Source: Myxococcales bacterium
Lineage (GTDB): Bacteria; Myxococcota_A; Polyangia; Haliangiales; Haliangiaceae
Reading direction: 5' to 3'
DNA: 64,000 nt
Assembly: GCA_016720595.1 (NCBI GenBank)
Contig: JADKKI010000042.1
Span: 23,864 to 87,863 of the forward strand
In this document: positions 54,292-64,000 of the stretch, piece after piece
Position numbering within the stretch: the first letter of the stretch is position 1
Layout: each line of letters begins with the position of its first letter
Notes under the pieces: generated by a model
What the model saw: only the letters and a program-made list of their open reading frames with translations
The model's database searches: none
Told to the model about the DNA's origin: nothing
Program-made: the position numbers and the translations under genes

Positions 54292-57126
54292 ATGAGGAAG
54301 ATCTCGTTCGCCCTCGGGGCGGTCGCCGCGGTGCTGATGCTCTCGGCCTGCAATCCCGAGACGCCACGCTTCGCGTTCAAGAGCGCCGAGCGCCGGGGCG
54401 TGTTGACGTCCAATGGCCTGCGCTTTGTCATCATGCCGGACTCGTCGACCGAGCTCGTCGAGGTGGACGTGCACTACGAGGTCGGCTCGCGCGAGGATCC
54501 CGCCGGCAAGGCCGGCCTCGCTCACCTCGTCGAGCACCTGATGTTCCAGACCCGTCCCGACGGGCCAAACACCCCGCCGATCTTCCAGACCCTGCTCGAC
54601 ATGGCGACGTTCGTGAACGCGTTCACGAACTGGGACATGACCCACTACTGGACCACGGTGCGCGAGGAGAACCTCGACTCGATGCTGAAGATCGAGGCGA
54701 TGCGCATGTTCTACGCCGCCGACGTCGCCGGGACGCCCGAGGTGCCCGCGTTCGGCTGCTCGACAGTGCCGGTCAGCGAGTTCGAGCGCGAGCGCGAGGT
54801 CGTGCGCAACGAGATCCGCGCCGGTTCGAGCGCCGAGGACTACATCGCCCAGCTCGTCGAGCAGACGATGTACCCGAGCGGTCACGCGTACGCGCGCATG
54901 ATCGGCGGCGACGACGTTCAGATCGCGAGCGCCCAGCTCAAGGACGCCTGCAACTTCATGAAGGCGTACTACGCGCCCGAGCGCGCCACGCTGATCATCG
55001 CGGGCGGCGTCGACGTCGACAAGACCGTCGAGCTGGTCCAGAAGTGGTTCGGCAAGATCCCGAAGCGCGCGGCGGCCCCACGCGTCGAGGTCGCGCCGTT
55101 CGTGGTCAACCACCAGAAGGTCGAGATCGAGGCCGACGTCGAGCGCCCGAGCGTGTGGATCGGCTGGGCGCTGCCCGCCGGCAACACCCCCGAGGGTGAG
55201 GCCGCGCGGTTCGGCATCTTCAGCGCGTTCGGTCGCATCGCGCAGAAGGGCCAGGAGTACGGCTTCGCATACAAGGTCGAGCCAAACATCCTCGGCGGCG
55301 AGCTCGCCCCCCTGTTCCTCGTGCGCATCGAGCTGAAGAGCATGGGCAAGCTCGACGAGGCGCTCGAGTTCGCGAAGAAGTCGGCCCAGCAGGCCTACCG
55401 AGGCTGGGACGAGGGCACCTACGCGGAGCTCGAAGAATCAAAGAACCGCGAGAAGGCCTCGTTCATCGCGAGCCTCGAAGCGCTGCCGAGCCGCACGCTG
55501 AAGATCGGCCAGATGGTCCAGCACGATCGCGAGATGGATTTCAACTCGACCGAGATGTACATGTTCCACGCGCTCAACAAGATCGACAAGTTCGACAACA
55601 GCCGCATCGGCTCGGCCGTCAAGAAGGCGCTCGACTGGGACAAGGCCGGCATCGTCGTCGTCAAGCCGAACGCGAACGCCCTCAAGGGTGACACGCGCTC
55701 CAAGGTGAAGTTCAAGGCGAACACCGATCAGGCGATCGTCAACGCCGCCGTGGATCCGGCCGAGGCCAAGCGCCCGATGAAGGTCACCGCGGAGCTCAAG
55801 GGCCTGAACGCCGCCTCGCGGTTCACCCTCGGCAACGGCATGGACGTGGTGCTCCTGCCGATCAACGCGATGCCGCTGGTCACGGCGCAGATCATCCTCA
55901 AGAACACGGGCGATGCGGCCACGCCGGACAACCCGGCGCTCGCCTCGGCCGCCGCGAACTTCCTGCAGCGGGTGCCCGACATGGACCCGAACATGGCGTC
56001 GAACACGGATGTGTTCTCGCGCACCGGCATCGAGATCAACTGCGGCTCGAGCGATGACGCGATGTTCTGCGGCACGCACGGCGTGAACATCTATCTCGAC
56101 GTCATGGTGAAGGGCATCGAGCGCATGCTCGTGGCCGGCGTGTACTCGCAGGAGGGCATCGAGCGCTGGCAGAAGCGCAACAAGGAGGACTGGAAGCTCC
56201 ACTCCACGCAGGAGGAGAACGAGTACGTCCGCCAGGTGATGACGGCGATCTACGGCCCCGATCACCCGTACACGAAGACCGCGATCCTGACGCCGGAGAT
56301 GGCGAACAAGATCCACAAGGACTCGCTCGACAGCTATCGCAACAAGCACTTCCGCGCCGGCAACGCGACGCTGATCCTCGTCGGCAGCTTCGATCCGAAG
56401 AAGGCCGAGAGCCTGGTCCGCAGCACGTTCGGCGGCATGGGCAAGGGCACCGTCGACAAGCCGGTCGATCCCACCCCGTACAAGCGGTCCGGTCCGGTCT
56501 ACGTCGGCGTCAAGAAGAGCAAGGAGGACCAGCAGGTCACCGTGACCATCGGCTACCCGGCTCCCGCCGGTGTCGACGGCCAGGAGGGTGCGCGCCGCGT
56601 GCTCAGCGAGATGATGAACATCCGCGCGGAGAACGTGCGGTTCAAGCGCGGCTCGACGTACGGCCTGTACTTCGCTCGCTCGGCCAAGGTCGGCCCGAGC
56701 GCGTACATGATGCGCGGCGGCGCGGTGATCGGCGGCACGATGGACGCCGAGCGCGCGGGCGAGTCGATCAAGGCGATCCGTGACGGCCTCGATGACATGC
56801 GCAAGGGCGACGCCGAGTTCGACGAGGACTTCGTGCGCGCGCGCCGCAAGCTGATCGGCAACATGCTCGGCGAGTCGACGGTGACGCAGGAGCTCGCGGG
56901 CCGGCTCGGCTTCATCGCGCAGCACAAGCTGCCGCCGAACTACTACAACACGCTGCTCCAGCAGATCGCGGCCGTGTCCCCGGCGCAGATCCGCGCGCTG
57001 ATCAAGACCGAGCTCGATCCGGCCAACGAAGTCGTGGTCGCCCTGGGCGACAAGGCGCACCTCGACAAGGCGTTCGCCGAGGCCGGCATCAAGGACGTCA
57101 AGATCGTCGAGCCCGAGTACAAGTAG
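54292..57126 (+). CDS. Two-unit M16 zinc peptidase lipoprotein
   Basis: The 944-residue protein has a lipoprotein signal (AAVLMLSACNPE) and two M16 halves. The first has the inverted zinc motif HLVEHLMF (HxxEH) and a distal Glu in FEREREVVRNEIRAG; the second (from about 470, RFTLGNGMDVVLLPINAMPLVTAQ) has no HxxEH and is the usual inactive half. It should be a periplasmic or surface peptidase clamp. RBS GGGAAAG at 54275-54281. Length fits two-domain M16 enzymes. It ends before an 11-bp inverted repeat. Confidence 0.94.
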   Translation: MRKISFALGAVAAVLMLSACNPETPRFAFKSAERRGVLTSNGLRFVIMPDSSTELVEVDVHYEVGSREDPAGKAGLAHLVEHLMFQTRPDGPNTPPIFQTLLDMATFVNAFTNWDMTHYWTTVREENLDSMLKIEAMRMFYAADVAGTPEVPAFGCSTVPVSEFEREREVVRNEIRAGSSAEDYIAQLVEQTMYPSGHAYARMIGGDDVQIASAQLKDACNFMKAYYAPERATLIIAGGVDVDKTVELVQKWFGKIPKRAAAPRVEVAPFVVNHQKVEIEADVERPSVWIGWALPAGNTPEGEAARFGIFSAFGRIAQKGQEYGFAYKVEPNILGGELAPLFLVRIELKSMGKLDEALEFAKKSAQQAYRGWDEGTYAELEESKNREKASFIASLEALPSRTLKIGQMVQHDREMDFNSTEMYMFHALNKIDKFDNSRIGSAVKKALDWDKAGIVVVKPNANALKGDTRSKVKFKANTDQAIVNAAVDPAEAKRPMKVTAELKGLNAASRFTLGNGMDVVLLPINAMPLVTAQIILKNTGDAATPDNPALASAAANFLQRVPDMDPNMASNTDVFSRTGIEINCGSSDDAMFCGTHGVNIYLDVMVKGIERMLVAGVYSQEGIERWQKRNKEDWKLHSTQEENEYVRQVMTAIYGPDHPYTKTAILTPEMANKIHKDSLDSYRNKHFRAGNATLILVGSFDPKKAESLVRSTFGGMGKGTVDKPVDPTPYKRSGPVYVGVKKSKEDQQVTVTIGYPAPAGVDGQEGARRVLSEMMNIRAENVRFKRGSTYGLYFARSAKVGPSAYMMRGGAVIGGTMDAERAGESIKAIRDGLDDMRKGDAEFDEDFVRARRKLIGNMLGESTVTQELAGRLGFIAQHKLPPNYYNTLLQQIAAVSPAQIRALIKTELDPANEVVVALGDKAHLDKAFAEAGIKDVKIVEPEYK

Positions 57127-57130
57127 CCCA

Positions 57131-57171
57131 CGCGCCGTCGCGGGGCCTCGAAATCCTCAGGCGACGGCGCG
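57131..57171 (+). terminator. Hairpin after the M16 gene, terminator-like
   Basis: CGCGCCGTCGC (57131-57141) and GCGACGGCGCG (57161-57171) are perfect reverse complements, 11 bp, around a 19-nt loop, starting 5 bp past the stop. There is no T-run, so termination or mRNA end protection are both possible. Confidence 0.45.
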
Positions 57172-57224
57172 GAGCTCGTCGGGCACGGACGGCCTGACGG
57201 GCTCGCGATCGCCTGGCGCCCCGC

Positions 57225-57653
57225 TCAGGCCGCCTCGCCGTCGGGGGAGGCGAGGACGACCAGATAGCCATCGGGGTCGCGCAGCCAGAGCTCGCGATGG
57301 TTCGGCCCGCCATCGCCTTCGGGCGGGTTGCGATGTGGCGGCATGACGATCGTCGCGCCGAGGGTCGTGGCCCGCGCGACCGCCGCATCGAAGTCGTCGA
57401 CCTCGAACCACAGCAAGACGCCGTTCCCGAGCGGCAATTCGGGATCACCCATCCGCCCGTGGTGATGGTCGACCTCCCAGGCGTGCAACTGCAGCAGCAG
57501 TCCGTCGCTGCCGTACTCGGTACGGTGTAGCGCGGGATCGACGAGCCGCTCGTACTCGCGACCACCATGAGCGCTCTTGCACCCGAGCAGGGCCTGGTAA
57601 AATCGACTGCTGGCCTCGACGTCACGAACCACGAGCAGCGGCTGCGGTCTCAT
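57225..57653 (-). CDS. VOC (glyoxalase/bleomycin-resistance-like) protein
   Basis: The 142-residue protein has two half-domains of the VOC fold: MRPQPLLVVRDVEASSRFYQALLGC, LLQLHAWEVDHHH and VDDFDAAVARATTLGATI, then RELWLRDPDGYLVVLAS. The pattern with His in the first half and Glu in the last (usually metal ligands) is present. Substrate is unknown. ATG at 57653 is chosen over an upstream start that would run into the gene remnant at 57703. Confidence 0.88.
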   Translation of the reverse strand: MRPQPLLVVRDVEASSRFYQALLGCKSAHGGREYERLVDPALHRTEYGSDGLLLQLHAWEVDHHHGRMGDPELPLGNGVLLWFEVDDFDAAVARATTLGATIVMPPHRNPPEGDGGPNHRELWLRDPDGYLVVLASPDGEAA

Positions 57654-57702
57654 CGCGACGACGGTATCACCGTGCACCGCATGGCAGCGGCTTCCCCTCG
57701 AC

Positions 57703-57748
57703 GCCGGCATCGAGGACCTCAAGATCGTCGGGGCCGCGTACAACTACG
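57703..57748 (+). pseudogene. Short remnant similar to the 3' end of the M16 gene
   Basis: Bases 57703-57747 match 57082-57126 at 38 of 45 positions, reading AGIEDLKIVGAAYN beside AGIKDVKIVEPEYK. It sits 26 bp before the GNAT start, with no larger open body. It may be the tail of a lost second M16 gene. Confidence 0.4.
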
Positions 57749-57773
57749 CGCGCGCCGGAGTAGGCTCGCGCAG

Positions 57774-58811
57774 ATGTTCTCGGTCCGCGAGGCCACTCCT
57801 GCCGACAAGCCCGAGATCGTCTCGCTGATCGGCGAGATGATCCCCGGCGCCGACGTCACCGAGCGCTGGCGCTGGTTGTACGCCGAAGCCGACGCCCGCC
57901 CCGACACCTCCGTTCGTGGACCGGCCGCCCTGACAGGCACCACCAATCCCGGTGGGCCCGCGCTGACCTGGCTCGCGATCGCGCCCACCGGCGAGGTCGC
58001 TGGCTGCACCTCGTTCTTCCCGTTCCGCCTCTGGCTCGACGGTGCGCCCGTGCGCGCCGCACTCGGCGGTGATGGCTACGTGCGCCCGGCGTTCCGGCGG
58101 CGCGGCCTCGGCGGGCTGATGCACGATGCCTCGCGTCGCGAAATGAAGAAGCACGCGATCGGCTGCATGTACGGCGCTCCGGGCGCGATGAACCTGACGC
58201 CGCTCAAGCACGGCGGCTCCCGCGAGGTCGGGCACGTCACCCGGTTCGTGCGGCCGCTGCGGATCGGCCCGTCGCTGATCGGCGAGCTGTCCTCGCGGCT
58301 GGGCCGCCCGCGGCTCGCCGCCGAGCTCCACGTGATGGCGCCGCTCGATCCTCGCGTCGACACCGTGTGGGAGTCGGCGAAGCACGAGCTCCGGCTGGCG
58401 GCCGTCCGCGATGCCGCGTTCTACACCTGGCGGTTCCGCCATGCCCCCGCGCAGCGCGAGCCCGCCTACGTGATCGTCGATGGTCACACCCCGATCGGCG
58501 CCTGCGCCCTCGAATCGATGCGCGCCGGCGACGAGCTGCACATCGTCGATCTCGTCGCGGTGCCGGGCGCCTGGCACACCTGCCTCCGCGCGATCGTGGC
58601 GCACGCGATCGCACACACCCGCGCCCGCACCGTCAGCATCAAGCTGTTCGCGCTCGACGGGCGCTCTCGCCAGATGTGGCGCTCGGGCTTCCTCGAGCGA
58701 GAATCGAAGCCCTTCCTCGTGATGATCCCCCGGGACGGGGACCGCCGGTTCGTCGACCCGCAGCGCTGGTTCTACTGCGGCGCGGACTCCGATCTCGATC
58801 GCCTCGAATAG
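57774..58811 (+). CDS. GNAT-family N-acetyltransferase
   Basis: The 345-residue protein starts MFSVREATPADKPEIVSLIG, as GNATs do, and has LGGDGYVRPAFRRRGLGGLMHDAS, where RxxGxG/A is the acetyl-CoA pyrophosphate loop, then a second domain (AFYTWRFRHAPAQREPAYVI, IVDLVAVPG) as in two-domain GNATs. The substrate is unknown. ATG at 57774 is close to the remnant above. Confidence 0.86.
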   Translation: MFSVREATPADKPEIVSLIGEMIPGADVTERWRWLYAEADARPDTSVRGPAALTGTTNPGGPALTWLAIAPTGEVAGCTSFFPFRLWLDGAPVRAALGGDGYVRPAFRRRGLGGLMHDASRREMKKHAIGCMYGAPGAMNLTPLKHGGSREVGHVTRFVRPLRIGPSLIGELSSRLGRPRLAAELHVMAPLDPRVDTVWESAKHELRLAAVRDAAFYTWRFRHAPAQREPAYVIVDGHTPIGACALESMRAGDELHIVDLVAVPGAWHTCLRAIVAHAIAHTRARTVSIKLFALDGRSRQMWRSGFLERESKPFLVMIPRDGDRRFVDPQRWFYCGADSDLDRLE

Positions 58812-59209
58812 CCTGCCAGCCCGCGCCGCCGCGAGCCCGCGAGCCAGCCCGCCAGGCCGCCAGCCCGCCAGAGCGCGAGTCCCCAGCGCGAGCCCCCACG
58901 CGAGCCCGCAGCGCGAGTCCCCACGCGAGCCCCAGAGGAGCGCTCTCCAGCAGCGCGAGCAAGGCGCCAACGCGCGCCGCGCCGTGGGCGACCGCGGAGC
59001 GGATGGGGTCGGCTCGGCGACCGTAACTATCGCGGCCGCCGGTTGCCCCGCGCGTACCTCGGCCCCGCCCGCGCATGCGGCGGCGGTTCTTCGGCGGGCG
59101 CCGGGACAACCCCATCCGCGCAGCAGCCCACGGCGCGGCGCGCGTGTGCGCGTTCTCGCCAGAAGGAGCTCACGCCGGTGGGATCACGCTGGCGGGCGCC
59201 CCCACCGAG
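58812..59209. other. Low-complexity intergenic region
   Basis: About 400 bp without a credible gene. From 58815 to 58960 it repeats short words around CGCGAGCCCC and GCGCGAGTCCCCA; the rest is GC-rich and unstructured to the eye. I see no promoter or RNA gene in it. Confidence 0.5.
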
Positions 59210-59524
59210 CTACAGCAGATCCACGAACACCTCGTCCCCGACGACGGTGATCGGGTACCGCCGCAGCGAGAGCGTCTTGTCATGCGTACACGTGCCGGTC
59301 GTCAGATCGAAGCCGTAGCCGTGCCCCTTGCACACCAGCTCGGTGCCCTCGAGGTACCCATCGGCGAGCGCCACATCCTCGTGCGGGCAGACTCCCGGCA
59401 CGGCGACCAGCTCGGCCTCGGCGTACGTCACGATCACCGGCCACGTCACGCCCGCCACGGTGAACGCGCGGAGCTCGCCGGGGACCACGTCCGCGAGGCG
59501 GCACACCCGCACGCGGAGCGCCAT
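59210..59524 (-). CDS. Rieske-type [2Fe-2S] ferredoxin
   Basis: The 104-residue protein has both Rieske cluster loops: VCPHEDVALADG (Cys-x-His) and VCKGHGYGFDL (Cys-x-x-His). The family passes electrons to oxygenases or other acceptors. The ATG overlaps the DppC-like stop (TGATG), so it is translated from the same message as the ABC permeases, which is an unusual setting. It is soluble and lacks a membrane anchor. Confidence 0.9.
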   Translation of the reverse strand: MALRVRVCRLADVVPGELRAFTVAGVTWPVIVTYAEAELVAVPGVCPHEDVALADGYLEGTELVCKGHGYGFDLTTGTCTHDKTLSLRRYPITVVGDEVFVDLL

Positions 59525-60378
59525 CAGCCCTTGCCTCGCTGGCGCGGGTCCAGCCGATCGCGCAGGCCATCGCCGAGGAGGTTCGCGCCGAGCACCACCC
59601 ACATGATCGCGAGGCCAGGCACCAGCGCATAGACCTTCACCCAGTCGCCCTTCCACAGGAACGTGCGCGCCTGATCGAGCATCGAGCCCCACGTGTAGTC
59701 GACCTGCGGCCCGAGGCCGAGGAACGACAGCGCGGCCTCGATCAGGATGATGCCGCCCAGGCCGAACGACATCTGCACGAGCGCCGGGCCCATGAGGTTC
59801 GGGATCAGGTGCTTGAAGATCACGCGCCGGTTCGAGGCACCGAGCGCGACCGCGGCGGTCACGAACTCGCGCTCGCGCAGGGCGAGCACCTGACCGCGGG
59901 CCACGCGCGCATAGCCGACCCAGCCGTTCGCGGACAGCGCGAGGATCACCACGCCCACGCCCGGGTCGGCGACGGTGGCGACGATCGCGATGTTCATCAG
60001 GATGCCGGGGAACGCGAGGAGGATGTCGACGAACCGCATCAGGACCTCGTCGACCCAGCCGCGGAACCAGCCGGCGACGGTGCCCAGGGTGAGGCCGATC
60101 ACCGAGGTGATCGCGACGACGATCCCCGAGAGCGTGAGCGCCTTGCGCGCGCCGAACAGCAGCTGACTCAGCGCATCGCGCCCGTTGGAGTCCGTGCCGA
60201 GCCAGTGCGCGGACGAGGGCCCCTCGAACTTGTGGGCGAGGTCGATCGCCTTCGAGCTGACGTCGTACGGCGCGATCCACGGCCCGGCGATCCCGAGCAC
60301 CACGAAGGTCCCGAGCATCACGAGGCCGACCCACGCGCTCGGCGACAGCTTCCGCTTGCCTGTGGCCCCAGTCGTCAT
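59524..60378 (-). CDS. ABC transporter permease, DppC-like
   Basis: The 284-residue protein has the DppC/OppC pattern of about six helices, with the loop [22 protein letters not shown] near residue 60-80 and the EAA-type loop [29 protein letters not shown]. It should pair with the upstream DppB-like permease to move peptides, nickel or related solutes. The cognate binding protein and ATPases are not in the window. It overlaps the DppB stop by 4 bp (ATGA). Confidence 0.9.
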   Translation of the reverse strand: MTTGATGKRKLSPSAWVGLVMLGTFVVLGIAGPWIAPYDVSSKAIDLAHKFEGPSSAHWLGTDSNGRDALSQLLFGARKALTLSGIVVAITSVIGLTLGTVAGWFRGWVDEVLMRFVDILLAFPGILMNIAIVATVADPGVGVVILALSANGWVGYARVARGQVLALREREFVTAAVALGASNRRVIFKHLIPNLMGPALVQMSFGLGGIILIEAALSFLGLGPQVDYTWGSMLDQARTFLWKGDWVKVYALVPGLAIMWVVLGANLLGDGLRDRLDPRQRGKG

Positions 60379-61373
60379 CCGCGACGGATCCTCGGGTCCG
60401 CGAAGCCATAGGCGAGATCGACGAGGATGTTGACGAACACGTAGATCACCGCGATCACGAGCACGGTGCCCTGCACCACCGGATAGTTCCGCTCGCTGAT
60501 CCCCTGCAGCAGCGTGTTGCCGAGGCCCGGGCGCGAGAACACGTTCTCGATCACGATCGCGCCCGAGAGCATCGAGCCGAACTGCAGCCCGACGACGGTG
60601 ATCACCGGCAACAGCGCGTTGCGCAGCGCGTGGACGAACAGCACGCGCCCCTCCGGCAGGCCCTTCGCGCGCGCCGTGCGCACGTAATCCTCGCCGAGGA
60701 CCTCCACCATCGACGAGCGGGTCATGCGCGCGAGCATCGCCATCAGGTGCGTGCCCACCGCGAGCGCCGGGAGGATCAGCGCCGTCGGTCCGAGCTCGCC
60801 CGGGCCCGGCAGCCAGCCGAGCGTCAGGAAGAACCAGAACAGGAGCAGCGGCGCGAACATCATCTGGGGCATCGCCACCATCGAGAGCGAAGCCGTGGTG
60901 GCGAGCGTGTCGATCCAGGTCCCGCGCTTGACCGCGGCGAGCACGCCGAGCGGGAGCGCGAGGATGATCGCCACCAGCATGCCGGCGATCGCGAGCCACA
61001 GCGTGTGCGGGAACACCTCCGCGATCCGGCCGGCGACGGTGCGCTTGTCGCCCGCGCCGCCGCTGCACTGGCTGCCGAGCGTGCCGTCGACGATGTGGCC
61101 GAGGAACGTCACGAACTGCATCGGTAGCGACTTGTCGAGGCCGAGGCACTTCTCGAGCGCCTGGCGCTGGCCCGGCGTGGCGTTGTCGCCAGCGAGGTGA
61201 TCGATCGGATCACCCGGCACGAGGTGCAGGAACGCGAACACCAGCACCGAGACGCCGAGGATCGTCAGCAGGCCCGAGCCGAACCTGCGGAGCAGGAACG
61301 AGCCGAGAGAGCGATGCTCACCCGAGGTGCGACCGCGCGCGAGCCGCAGCAGCGAGCGGAGGAGCCGGATCAC
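60375..61373 (-). CDS. ABC transporter permease, DppB-like
   Basis: The 332-residue permease has the DppB/OppB pattern: [22 protein letters not shown] at the first helix, a periplasmic loop with [10 protein letters not shown] and a Cys pair ([14 protein letters not shown]), and the EAA loop [34 protein letters not shown]. Start at the GTG 61373 (a TTG at 61391 is also possible). It is the first of the permease-permease-Rieske unit. Confidence 0.9.
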   Translation of the reverse strand: MIRLLRSLLRLARGRTSGEHRSLGSFLLRRFGSGLLTILGVSVLVFAFLHLVPGDPIDHLAGDNATPGQRQALEKCLGLDKSLPMQFVTFLGHIVDGTLGSQCSGGAGDKRTVAGRIAEVFPHTLWLAIAGMLVAIILALPLGVLAAVKRGTWIDTLATTASLSMVAMPQMMFAPLLLFWFFLTLGWLPGPGELGPTALILPALAVGTHLMAMLARMTRSSMVEVLGEDYVRTARAKGLPEGRVLFVHALRNALLPVITVVGLQFGSMLSGAIVIENVFSRPGLGNTLLQGISERNYPVVQGTVLVIAVIYVFVNILVDLAYGFADPRIRRG

Positions 61374-61424
61374 CGGGCGAGCGTACCCCAAGGGCAGTTG
61401 TTCGCCGCGGCAGCTCGCGGCGTA

Positions 61425-61886
61425 TCAGTTGGCCGCTGGAGCGCAGAACTTCGGCGACTTCGAATCGATCGCCACGCCAGGTGCAAGCACCGGCTCGCCG
61501 CCGTGCTCGATCTGGAGCTCCAGGGTTCGGCACTCGTAGCCATCGCGGCAGTCACCGTTGTCGCCGCAGGTGGCCATGCAGTAGCGCACCTCGGACGAGC
61601 GCGGCACGCAGTGGCCGCGGAGCGAGCACAGCTCGTCCAGCGAGCACTGGTCCTGGGAGGTGCACTCGAGGTTCTCGAAGTTGCCGGTGAAGAACCGGAT
61701 GCACGCCGAGCTGTCGGGGCAGGTGTTGTAGTCGCAGCCCTGGATCGTGCAGTACCCCTCCTTCGAGGAGATATCGCAGTACCGGGTGCCGTTCGGATCG
61801 CAGTCCGAGCTGATGATGCAGCTGTCGCCGATCTCTTTCCCGCAGCCGGTGGCTGCCAGGAATCCGACGAACAACAGGGTCCTCAT
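61425..61886 (-). CDS. Cysteine-rich lipoprotein
   Basis: The 153-residue protein has lipobox AATGC (LFVGFLAATGCGKEI), then about 16 cysteines: IGDSCIISSDCDPNGTRYCD, YCTIQGCDYNTCPDSSACI, then CTSQDQCSLDELCSLRGHC and YCMATCGDNGDCRDGYEC. It is of the EGF-like/Dickkopf-like style often found in Myxococcota surface proteins. Function is unknown. An upstream ATG at 61898 is possible. Confidence 0.8.
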   Translation of the reverse strand: MRTLLFVGFLAATGCGKEIGDSCIISSDCDPNGTRYCDISSKEGYCTIQGCDYNTCPDSSACIRFFTGNFENLECTSQDQCSLDELCSLRGHCVPRSSEVRYCMATCGDNGDCRDGYECRTLELQIEHGGEPVLAPGVAIDSKSPKFCAPAAN

Positions 61887-61955
61887 GAGCGCGGGCATCC
61901 TAGCGGTGGGTTGGACCCCTGGCAAGGCGAGGGGGTTGCCCGCTAACGTTGCCGG

Positions 61956-62408
<453 letters not shown>

Positions 62409-62453
62409 CGGCCAGGTGCCTGCAAGCGTTAGGTTTGCCTCCGGCGCCGAACG

Positions 62454-63379
62454 ATGAAGGTCAGGTTCTGGGGAGTGCGCGGATCGATCCCCGTACCAGG
62501 TCGCTCGACCAACCGGTACGGAGGCAATACCTCGTGCGTCGAGGTTCGCCCGAAGGGTGGCTCGCCGATCATCATCGATGCGGGCACCGGCCTGCGCCGG
62601 CTCGGGAAGTCCCTGATGGAGGAGGCGTTCCGGGATGGCAAGGGGAAGGCCTCGATCCTGATCAGCCACACCCACTGGGATCACGTGCAGGGCCTGCCGT
62701 TCTTCTCGCCGCTGTACCGCGAGGGCAACCAGGTCGAGATCTATGCGCGGCAGCGGGATCTCCACCTCGAGGCGGTGTTCTCGGCCCAGCACCGTGCGCC
62801 GTACTTCCCGGTGCCGCTGTCGGCCATGCACGCCGACATGCACTTCCACGAGGTGATCGAGGGCGCGAAGTTCGAGATCGGTGACGCCAAGGTCTCGTGC
62901 ACCCGGCTCAACCACCCATGGGTCGCGATCGCGTACCGCGTCGAGGTCGATGGCGCGATCGTCGTGTATTGCTCCGATACGGCGCCGTTCGCGGACTACC
63001 TGCTCGGCACGGACTTCGTGACCCAGGCGCCGTCGCTCGATGGGCCGCTGTCGCCCGAGACCGAGGCCGAGCTCGCCCACATGCGCGCCGGCGTGGTCAA
63101 CCTGGCGCGAGACGCCGATCTCTTGATCTACGACACGCAGTTCACCAAGGAGGAGTATCGCCAGCGCCCGCACTGGGGGCACTCGCACCCCGACGACGCG
63201 ATCGCGATCGCCCGCGAGGCCAAGGTGAAGTCGCTGTGCCTGTTCCACCACGCACCGCTGCGCTCCGATGACGACAACGACAAGATCCTCGCGCAGTACC
63301 GCGCCGTCGTGACCGCGCAAGAGGACAAGTTCTCGCTGGTGTCCGCCTACGAAGGCCTCGAGATCCCGCTGGGGGACGA

Positions 63380-63383
<4 letters not shown>
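62454..63383 (+). CDS. Metallo-beta-lactamase-fold hydrolase (first of two)
   Basis: The 309-residue protein starts MKVRFWGVRGSIPVPGRSTN and has the metal motif HTHWDH (72-77), then His in LNHPWVAIAYRV, Asp in VVYCSDTAPF, and His in LFHHAPL. The family is of the MBL type joined to phosphodiesterase/RNase Z-like and sensory proteins in Myxococcota; the substrate is not clear. Its stop overlaps the next gene's start by 4 bp (ATGA), and the two products share a similar N-terminal half. Confidence 0.88.

Positions 63384-64000
<617 letters not shown>

Overview
The window looks like chromosomal DNA from a high-GC deltaproteobacterium of the Myxococcota, most like the Haliangium/Kofleria branch (inference; no rRNA or marker phylogeny is available here). 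The signs are GC of roughly two thirds by eye, frequent GTG starts, many small lipoproteins with an L-x-x-C signal, a lipoprotein with the Myxococcus cysteine-rich repeat (CGNG...CDDGN), two proteins ending in the AgmX/PglI-type TonB-like domain, a Ser/Thr kinase of the Hanks type, and a PilZ-receiver-DUF4388 regulator. There is no prophage, integrase, CRISPR array, rRNA or tRNA that I can support.

Layout. 0-18 kb is a mosaic of short operons: envelope lipoproteins, a PDZ-thioredoxin lipoprotein, arylamine N-acetyltransferase, an alpha/beta hydrolase, a response regulator, a large membrane protein joining a degenerate MoaB-like domain to a TonB-like tail (reading frame broken in a hexanucleotide repeat), endonuclease V, a TPR protein, an RluE-like pseudouridine synthase and an SGNH esterase. 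18-31 kb carries an M48-like metallopeptidase lipoprotein, a TPM-domain protein, a ferritin-like protein, a DUF3494 (ice-binding fold) lipoprotein, MtfA, a catalytically dead HtrA-like protein, a DUF309 protein, a cytochrome P450 and several orphan lipoproteins. Between MtfA and the HtrA-like gene lies a short membrane protein gene with an in-frame TGA at a conserved cysteine position.

31-48 kb holds a cysteine-rich lipoprotein, a repeat-filled spacer, the B12-dependent ribonucleotide reductase nrdJ with a clear terminator and a long AT-richer leader, a Ser/Thr kinase, and a cobalamin group (btuF, then btuD-btuC-cobT overlapping by 4 bp each). The cobalamin genes plausibly supply the cofactor that NrdJ needs. 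48-64 kb has an MshEN-domain protein, queC, a glycine-rich lipoprotein, a polytopic membrane protein, a POT peptide transporter, a two-unit M16 peptidase lipoprotein, VOC and GNAT proteins, a DppB/DppC permease pair translationally coupled to a Rieske ferredoxin, D-aminoacyl-tRNA deacylase, and two tandem metallo-beta-lactamase-fold hydrolases, the second cut by the window end.

Three short gene tails without bodies (18.4, 40.8 and 57.7 kb) and several families of intergenic repeats point to a genome that loses and rearranges genes in its spacers. The observations I rank highest are the candidate selenocysteine or nonsense codon at 24644-24646, the MoaB-like/TonB-like fusion, and the unusual leader region of nrdJ.
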